Source: JANYCO01 sp964437245
GTDB taxonomy: Bacteria; Bacteroidota; Bacteroidia; Cytophagales; Cytophagaceae
Direction: 5' to 3'
NCBI GenBank assembly: GCA_964437245.1
Contig: CAYTGJ010000087.1
Location: 1-18,904 of the forward strand
Length of the DNA stretch: 18,904 bases
Part shown: in pieces, positions 13,679-18,904 of the stretch
How the letters are laid out: every line of letters starts with the position of its first letter
Position numbering within the stretch: position 1 is the stretch's first letter
The notes under the pieces: generated by a model
The model's database searches: none
The model's input: only the letters and a program-made list of their open reading frames with translations
Told to the model about the DNA's origin: nothing
Made by a program: the position numbers and the translations under genes

Positions 13679-16663
13679 ATGAATACCTTTTTTAAAATTA
13701 CACTTCCTTTCTTTTTATCCCTTCTGTTTGTCCAGGCATTCGGGCAGGGCGAAAAATACAAGGCAACCTCACTCGCTACCAACGGAATTCCCTATGTAGA
13801 ATATACCAACGACCCGCTGGGAGCACGCATTTATACCCTCAGCAATGGCCTTACGGTATACCTTTCCTCCTACAAAGACGCTCCACGGATCCAAACTTAC
13901 ATAGCAGTCCGTGCAGGCAGCAAAAACGATCCCGCCCAGGCCACAGGGCTGGCCCATTACCTGGAGCACATCTTATTTAAAGGTACTTCCAAAATCGGGA
14001 CCCAGGACTGGCCCAAAGAAAGAGTATACCTTGAGAAAATCGAAACACTTTACGAGACCTATCGCAAAACAACGGATGCACTGCTGCGTGAACAAATCTA
14101 CCAGCAGATCGACAGCCTCTCGATCATTGCCTCTTCCTATTCTATTGCCAACGAATACGATAAATTAATGAGTACGATCGGAGCAGAAGGAACAAACGCT
14201 TATACGTTCCTCGAGCAAACAGTTTATGTAAACGACATCCCCTCCAACCAGATCGCAAAATGGGCAGAGATCGAAGCCGAGCGGTTCGGAGAAGTGGTCC
14301 CAAGACTCTTCCATACCGAACTGGAAGCCGTATACGAAGAGAAGAACAAAGGCATGGACCAGGACCGTCGCAAAGTATGGGAACTCATGATGGCTTCTCT
14401 TTTCCAAAACAATACGTATGGTACCCAAACCACCATCGGGACGGTAGAACATCTTAAAAACCCTTCAATCACTGAAATAAAAAAATATTTCGAAACCTAC
14501 TACGTGGCCAACAACATGGCCATCTGTATGAGCGGGGACCTGAACTATGACAAAACCATCCGTCTCCTGGAACGCTATTTCAGCAAACTAAAATCAGGGA
14601 ATGTTCCCGCCTATACCCCCGGGATAGAAAAACCGATCACCGCTCCGCTTATAAAGGATGTATATGGACCGGATGCCGAAAACGTTTCGGTGGCCTTCCG
14701 TTTTAACACAAAGACCACTAGTCCCAACGGACAGACCATCGCTTCCCGTGATCCGTATTACCTCAAAATGATCGCCATGCTGCTCACCAACGGACAGGCG
14801 GGATTGATCGACCTGAACCTTAATCAGCAACAGAAACTGATCGGTGGATATGCCTACGATATGGCATTCAACGATTACGCCGTTTTTGCCCTGAGTGGCA
14901 AACCCCGCCAGGGACAAGCATTGGAGAATGTGACCCAGCTTTTATTAAACCAATTGGATTCCATTAAAAAAGGAAAATTTGACGACTGGCTCCCCAATGC
15001 CGTCATCAACGATTATAAAACGGCGAAAATGAAAGAATACGAAAGCAACCGTGCCCGTGCCGATGCATTTGTAGATGCCTTTATCTCCGGTAAAAAATGG
15101 AACGAATACCTGATGGAAATCGACGTTTTGCAAAGTCTTACAAAACAAGACATCATGAAATTCGCTTCCGACAATTTCTCCAACAACTATGTCGTGATCT
15201 ATAAACGCAAAGGGACCGATACCACCATCCAAAAAGTGCCAAAGCCTAAGATCTCAGCGGTGGAACTGAANNNNNNNNNNAACCGCGACAAACAATCTTC
15301 TTTCTATACCTTGCTTACCGCAAAACATTCGGAAGAGATCAAACCTGTATTCCTGGATTATACAAAAGATCTTAGCATCACTTATTTTAAAAACAGCCCG
15401 GATCTGTTGTACAAGCAAAACACAGAAAACAGCCTGTTCAGCATTTCATTCGTATGGGAAACCAAAGGCTATCTTGACCCCAAATACAATTTTGCCGCCC
15501 GCTACCTCGATTACCTGGGGACCTCTGAATATTCTGCAGAAGCACTGAAAAAAGAATTTTTCAAACTGGGCTGCAATTATGCAGTATCTGCCGCCGGCGA
15601 CCGGATTACCGTAAGTCTTTCCGGCCTGAACGAAAATTTTGAAAAAGCCCTGACACTACTGGAAAGTCTGCTGAACAACCCAAAAACAGACGAAGAAGCA
15701 CTCAAAAATCTTGTAGCAGATATTCTGAAACAACGAAATGACTACAAGCTGAACAAAGACGTTATTCTACGCAATGGGTTGGTCAACTATGTAAAATATG
15801 GATGCGACAACCCTTTCAAATACTTTATCCCGGAAGAACAATTAAAATCAGTCACATCTGCGGAATTGATATTCCTCATCAAGTCGCTCAAATCCTCACA
15901 GCATACCGCACTGTATTACGGACCACAGAAAAAAGAAAACGTCATTGCTACGATCCAGACCATTCACCGGAAACCGCATGATTTTTCGGCCTCTGTATCC
16001 TCCGGAAAAGTCTTCACTCCTAAAGAGATCAACGAGACCCAGGTCTATTTTGTAGACTACGACATGGTACAGGCCGAAATTATCTTCCTGAGCAGATCCA
16101 TCAACTTCGACAAATCGATCCTTCCGGTCACCGCAATGTTCAACGAATATTTCGGTGGGAGCATGGGTTCCCTTGTTTTCCAGGAAATGCGTGAATCAAG
16201 AGCCCTCGCTTATTCAGTACGATCCCGGTACGAATCTGCCGCCCGCAAGGAAGATCCTAATTATATTTCCTCTTACATCGGTACACAAGCCGACAAAGCC
16301 CAGGAAGCCATTGACGGCCTGAGCGAGCTTTTAGACCAGATGCCTAAATCCGAAGTATTATTTGAAACTTCTAAAAAATCCCTGATCGAAAGCATCAGCA
16401 CTACCAGGATTACCAAAGCCGGAGTATTGCAAAATTACGAAGCTTCCAGGCGACTCGGACTGGATTATGACATCCGTAAGGACATCTATACACAAGTGAA
16501 GGGATTTAGTTTTGACAACATCAAAAAATTCCAGGAAACGTATATCAAAAACAAACCCAAGGCTATCCTTATAATAGGTTCAAAGGATAAGATCAATCTG
16601 AAAGAGCTTGAGAAATATGGAAAAGTAACCGAAATGAAAATAGAAGAACTATTTGGTTATTAA
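13679..16663 (+). CDS. M16 family zinc metallopeptidase (insulinase-like, two-repeat)
   Basis: This protein of about 994 residues contains two M16 modules in one chain. A signal peptide (FFLSLLFVQAFGQG, cleavage near residue 22) indicates periplasmic location. The inverted zinc motif HYLEH is at 93-97 (His 93, Glu 96, His 97). The distal zinc ligand probably lies in ELEAVYEE (214-221). The spacing is longer than the ~75 usual because of a helical insert at about 115-165, a pattern I associate with Bacteroidota members. The second module, from about residue 540, lacks HxxEH but keeps the R...Y region (EMRESRALAYSVRSRYES). Such proteins degrade peptides or process secreted proteins. Ten N at 15271-15280 interrupt it near residue 533; the frame resumes correctly. 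It has its own strong terminator and no close partner. Confidence 0.93.
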   Translation: MNTFFKITLPFFLSLLFVQAFGQGEKYKATSLATNGIPYVEYTNDPLGARIYTLSNGLTVYLSSYKDAPRIQTYIAVRAGSKNDPAQATGLAHYLEHILFKGTSKIGTQDWPKERVYLEKIETLYETYRKTTDALLREQIYQQIDSLSIIASSYSIANEYDKLMSTIGAEGTNAYTFLEQTVYVNDIPSNQIAKWAEIEAERFGEVVPRLFHTELEAVYEEKNKGMDQDRRKVWELMMASLFQNNTYGTQTTIGTVEHLKNPSITEIKKYFETYYVANNMAICMSGDLNYDKTIRLLERYFSKLKSGNVPAYTPGIEKPITAPLIKDVYGPDAENVSVAFRFNTKTTSPNGQTIASRDPYYLKMIAMLLTNGQAGLIDLNLNQQQKLIGGYAYDMAFNDYAVFALSGKPRQGQALENVTQLLLNQLDSIKKGKFDDWLPNAVINDYKTAKMKEYESNRARADAFVDAFISGKKWNEYLMEIDVLQSLTKQDIMKFASDNFSNNYVVIYKRKGTDTTIQKVPKPKISAVELXXXXNRDKQSSFYTLLTAKHSEEIKPVFLDYTKDLSITYFKNSPDLLYKQNTENSLFSISFVWETKGYLDPKYNFAARYLDYLGTSEYSAEALKKEFFKLGCNYAVSAAGDRITVSLSGLNENFEKALTLLESLLNNPKTDEEALKNLVADILKQRNDYKLNKDVILRNGLVNYVKYGCDNPFKYFIPEEQLKSVTSAELIFLIKSLKSSQHTALYYGPQKKENVIATIQTIHRKPHDFSASVSSGKVFTPKEINETQVYFVDYDMVQAEIIFLSRSINFDKSILPVTAMFNEYFGGSMGSLVFQEMRESRALAYSVRSRYESAARKEDPNYISSYIGTQADKAQEAIDGLSELLDQMPKSEVLFETSKKSLIESISTTRITKAGVLQNYEASRRLGLDYDIRKDIYTQVKGFSFDNIKKFQETYIKNKPKAILIIGSKDKINLKELEKYGKVTEMKIEELFGY
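15271..15280. other. Assembly gap of 10 N inside the M16 gene
   Basis: Ten N join two contig ends in the linker between M16 modules. The left side ends CTGAA and the right side starts AACCGCGAC. Merging on the shared AA would give GTG GAA CTG AAC CGC GAC AAA (VELNRDK) in the same frame, so the gap is probably a scaffolding placeholder with no missing bases. Confidence 0.9.
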
Positions 16664-16687
16664 CCTGCTGTCTCAATAGCATTCCGG

Positions 16688-16733
16688 CACCGCATCCAAA
16701 ACAAGACCACCTGTTTTGGATGCGGTGTTTTTT
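16688..16733 (+). terminator. Strong intrinsic terminator of the M16 gene
   Basis: CACCGCATCCAAAACA (16688-16703) pairs perfectly with TGTTTTGGATGCGGTG (16712-16727) around an 8-base loop and is followed by six T (16728-16733). It starts 25 bases after the stop codon. Confidence 0.95.
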
Positions 16734-16868
16734 CAGCAAACCCCACTCCTCCTCCACGACGATATCACATTCCCAAGATTTTGCAGACCATTCCTGCGAA
16801 ATAATACCGGTATGCGATGAAAATCCTCTATTTCGAATGTTTTTTTACCATTCTTCCCTAAAAAAACG

Positions 16869-16912
16869 TTGATTATTAGTCCCAATATGACTAATATTGA
16901 AATCTATATTTG
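16869..16912 (+). promoter_or_regulatory. Candidate promoter and operator of the isocitrate dehydrogenase gene
   Basis: Two possible -7 elements are present: TAATATTG at 16892-16899, with TTG at 16869-16871 exactly 20 bases upstream, and TATATTTG at 16905-16912, a perfect TAnnTTTG. A perfect inverted repeat, TATTAGTC-(7)-GACTAATA (16874-16896), lies between and overlaps the first -7. This is the layout of a repressor site. The rest of the 16734-16868 gap shows nothing I can name. Confidence 0.55.
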
Positions 16913-16958
16913 TATAGTGCAATATTTAAATAATAACTATTAAATCATCTGAAATCAA

Positions 16959-18188
16959 ATGAGTAAAATTAAGGTAGCCAATCCTGTTGTAGAACTGGAT
17001 GGAGATGAGATGACCAGGATCATCTGGAAATTTATAAAAGACAAACTAATCCTTCCATACCTGGACCTGGATATTAAATATTATGACCTTGGAATGGAAC
17101 ACCGCGACGCCACCAACGATCAGGTAACGATCGATGCAGCGGAAGCCATCAAAAAATACAGCGTAGGGATCAAATGCGCTACCATCACTCCGGACGAAGC
17201 ACGTGTGAAAGAATTCAATCTGAAGCAAATGTGGAAGTCTCCAAACGGAACGATCCGTAACATCCTGGACGGAACCGTATTCCGTGAGCCGATCGTATGT
17301 CAGAATGTACCTAGACTGGTGCCAAACTGGACCGCCCCTATCGTGGTAGGCCGTCACGCATTCGGCGATCAGTACAGAGCTACTGATTTTGTAGTTCCCG
17401 GAAAAGGAAAGCTGAAAATCAAATTTGAAGGCGAAGACGGACAAGTGATCGAGCATGAAATATATTCTTTCAAAGGAGCTGGAGTAGCATTGGGAATGTA
17501 CAATACAGACGAATCGATCAGAGGCTTCGCACATTCCTGCTTCAATACAGCACTTGCCAAAGGATGGCCGCTTTACCTGTCTACCAAAAACACGATCCTA
17601 AAAAAATACGACGGACGCTTCAAAGACATCTTCGAAGAGATCTACCAGAGCGATTACAAAGCTAAATTCGCTGAAAAAGGAATTGTATACGAACACAGAC
17701 TGATCGATGACATGGTAGCTTCTGCCCTGAAATGGAATGGTAACTTCGTATGGGCTTGTAAAAACTATGACGGCGACGTACAATCCGATACCGTAGCGCA
17801 AGGATTCGGTTCTCTGGGACTGATGACTTCTGTACTGGTTACGCCAGATGGTAAAACAATGGAGGCGGAAGCAGCACACGGTACTGTGACCCGTCACTAC
17901 AGAGACCACCAGGCTGGAAAACCGACTTCTACCAACCCAATTGCTTCGATCTTCGCCTGGACAAGAGGACTGGAGTTCAGAGGTAAACTGGACAGCAACC
18001 CAGAGCTTGTAAACTTCTGCCAAACGCTGGAAAAAGTTTGTATCGCTACAGTAGAAAGCGGTAAAATGACCAAAGACCTTGCTGTATGTATTCACGGAAA
18101 CAAAGTGAACCACGGCGAGCACTATCTGTATACGGAAGAATTTTTGGCAGCGATCGATGAAAATCTGAAAGTTGCACTGAAAAAATAA
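16959..18188 (+). CDS. icd: Isocitrate dehydrogenase, NADP-dependent, eukaryotic-type homodimer
   Basis: This 409-residue enzyme oxidatively decarboxylates isocitrate to 2-oxoglutarate in the TCA cycle, producing NADPH in the cytoplasm. It resembles the short eukaryotic-type IDH more than E. coli Icd. SPNGTIRN is at 94-101 with substrate-binding Arg 100, Arg 109 (FREPI) and Arg 132 (GRHAFGDQY), the same numbering as human IDH1. Metal-binding Asp residues lie in NYDGDVQSD (about 269-277). The cofactor region GTVTRHYRDHQAGKPTSTNP follows. The C-terminus has NKVNHGEHYLYTEEFL. Length is full for the family and the start matches its usual MSKIKV-type opening. It has its own promoter region with an inverted repeat and is monocistronic or followed by the SRPBCC gene 96 bases on. 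Confidence 0.96.
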   Translation: MSKIKVANPVVELDGDEMTRIIWKFIKDKLILPYLDLDIKYYDLGMEHRDATNDQVTIDAAEAIKKYSVGIKCATITPDEARVKEFNLKQMWKSPNGTIRNILDGTVFREPIVCQNVPRLVPNWTAPIVVGRHAFGDQYRATDFVVPGKGKLKIKFEGEDGQVIEHEIYSFKGAGVALGMYNTDESIRGFAHSCFNTALAKGWPLYLSTKNTILKKYDGRFKDIFEEIYQSDYKAKFAEKGIVYEHRLIDDMVASALKWNGNFVWACKNYDGDVQSDTVAQGFGSLGLMTSVLVTPDGKTMEAEAAHGTVTRHYRDHQAGKPTSTNPIASIFAWTRGLEFRGKLDSNPELVNFCQTLEKVCIATVESGKMTKDLAVCIHGNKVNHGEHYLYTEEFLAAIDENLKVALKK

Positions 18189-18200
18189 TAATTCCGGGAG

Positions 18201-18267
18201 AAGGGAATAGAGCTCCAAAGAACAAACAGAATCAATCACCTGCTTTTCTTTGCGCCTTTATTCCCTT
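18201..18267 (+). other. Inverted repeat between icd and the SRPBCC gene
   Basis: AAGGGAATA (18201-18209) is the reverse complement of TATTCCCTT (18259-18267), and the flanking GGG/CCC can add pairs. The loop is ~49 bases and a TGTTTTTACC tract follows. It could be a weak terminator of icd or a leader structure of the next gene, whose ATG is 17 bases further on. Confidence 0.35.
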
Positions 18268-18284
18268 CCCTGTTTTTACCCCTT

Positions 18285-18671
18285 ATGAAAGATTTTAAAA
18301 AATACTTCAAGATACAAGCCTCTGTGCAGGATGTATACAATGCACTCGTCAATCCGAACATGATCGAACTATGGACAGGAGACGACGTAGTCATGAACGA
18401 CCAGGTCGGGACAGAATTTTCCTTGTATGAAGGAAATATCACCGGTAAAAATCTGGAAATCGAGCCGGAAAAGAAGATCGTACAGCAATGGTACTTCGGA
18501 GACCAGACGGAAGCTTCCATTGTCACCATTATTCTCCATAAGGAAAAAAGCAGCACTACATCTGTAGAAGTACGCCATACCAATATACCGGACGAAGCCT
18601 ACGAGAACATCGCGGAAGGATGGTCCTACGCCTACTTCGAGCCGATTATGGAATTGCTGGAAGAGATCTAG
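18285..18671 (+). CDS. SRPBCC / AHSA1-like (START-fold) domain protein
   Basis: This 128-residue protein is a single SRPBCC domain. The opening KIQASVQDVYNALVNPNMIE, then LWTGDDVVMN, GTEFSLYEGNITGKNLEIEP, KIVQQWYFGD and a C-terminal amphipathic helix from GWSYAYFEPIMELLEE match the AHSA1 (activator of Hsp90 ATPase 1-like) group. These small cytoplasmic proteins bind hydrophobic ligands or client proteins in a cavity; the ligand here is unknown. The start ATG is preceded by CCCCTT, giving no clear ribosome binding site, as is usual in this phylum. No partner gene shows its role. Confidence 0.88.
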   Translation: MKDFKKYFKIQASVQDVYNALVNPNMIELWTGDDVVMNDQVGTEFSLYEGNITGKNLEIEPEKKIVQQWYFGDQTEASIVTIILHKEKSSTTSVEVRHTNIPDEAYENIAEGWSYAYFEPIMELLEEI

Positions 18672-18674
18672 AAG

Positions 18675-18723
18675 TTATCTCAAAAACAGATACTGGATAC
18701 CAGATTCCTGGTTTTTGAGATAA
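18675..18723. terminator. Bidirectional terminator between convergent genes
   Basis: TTATCTCAAAAAC (18675-18687) and GTTTTTGAGATAA (18711-18723) are perfect reverse complements (13 bp). The loop contains a smaller CTGG-ATA-CCAG pairing. It lies between the SRPBCC stop (18671) and the stop of the minus-strand gene (18735), so it may serve both. T tracts outside the stem are short. Confidence 0.7.
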
Positions 18724-18734
18724 ATTTTAGTCTG

Positions 18735-18904
18735 TTACAGATTTAAATAATACGTTTCCAATAGTTTTACAAATTCCTCCGAATAACGGCCCTCTTTTTT
18801 AATGATCAGTTCGGAAACCGAAGGCAGTTCAGGAATACGGCGAAACTCCGTAATATCCCGGAAAATGGCCGATTGCTCATTGTCCCGGACATGAAGTATG
18901 CGGC
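18735..18904 (-). CDS. 3' end of an unidentified gene (partial)
   Basis: The minus-strand frame starting at 18902 is open to TAA at 18737-18735 and gives 55 residues (RILHVRDNEQ... ending KLLETYYLNL). The other two minus frames contain stops early, and codon use looks normal, so this is the C-terminus of a real gene that starts beyond the window. The fragment is charged, mostly helical, with ELPSVSELIIKKEGRYSEEF near its end. I do not recognise the family and assign no function. Confidence 0.7.
   Translation of the reverse strand, partial: RILHVRDNEQSAIFRDITEFRRIPELPSVSELIIKKEGRYSEEFVKLLETYYLNL

Noticed and set aside
17598..18239. 213-residue antisense frame within icd
   Set aside because: It is a shadow frame opposite a highly conserved enzyme gene, with no recognisable domain.

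Overview
The window looks like a chromosomal segment of a Bacteroidota bacterium, probably of the Chitinophaga/Sphingobacteria side, though the sequence alone does not settle the family. Evidence: a large secreted protein with a type IX secretion (T9SS) type B C-terminal sorting domain, several TAnnTTTG-type -7 promoter elements, a Bacteroidota-style tmRNA, and a general lack of strong Shine-Dalgarno sites. A run of 10 N at 15271-15280 shows it is a draft assembly.

Layout. Bases 1-726 are the end of a sulfatase gene, closed by a strong intrinsic terminator. A minus-strand block follows (862-10265). It holds a ~1,116-residue T9SS surface protein; an AraC-family regulator with a GXWXG/DUF4334-type protein upstream in a likely two-gene operon; a 947-residue multidomain protein; and a small four-helix-bundle protein. 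The gaps in this block carry copies of one ~215-bp dispersed repeat (4401-4530, 4545-4755, 9692-9908, and a divergent inverted half copy at about 6501-6610). The block therefore reads as accessory DNA. A tmRNA gene (10398-10763, minus) separates it from a plus-strand block that looks like core genome: a DUF481-like outer-membrane protein, dnaX, an M16 zinc protease, NADP-isocitrate dehydrogenase and an SRPBCC/AHSA1 protein. The window ends in the 3' end of an unidentified minus-strand gene.

Most interesting. (1) The 947-residue protein starts with a leader (DNRPEAIAQRK) of the kind seen on Bacteroidota proteins linked to extracellular contractile injection systems (eCIS). It also carries a GGDYDGDE motif that matches the metal-binding signature of two-barrel RNA polymerases, especially eukaryotic-type RNA-dependent RNA polymerases. 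A polymerase-like fold as candidate injected or toxin cargo would be unusual. (2) dnaX has ten consecutive A residues followed by a stop in frame 0, while the -1 frame stays open for about 200 more codons. This suggests programmed slippage giving short (gamma-like) and long (tau-like) subunits. (3) The dispersed repeat has a perfect 10-bp stem-loop at one end and a GTAG-plus-hairpin at the other, like REP/RAYT-type or MITE-type non-autonomous elements. (4) A perfect 8-bp inverted repeat overlaps a candidate promoter of the isocitrate dehydrogenase gene. (5) A ~30-bp inverted repeat built from ACAGGA-like words follows the tmRNA.
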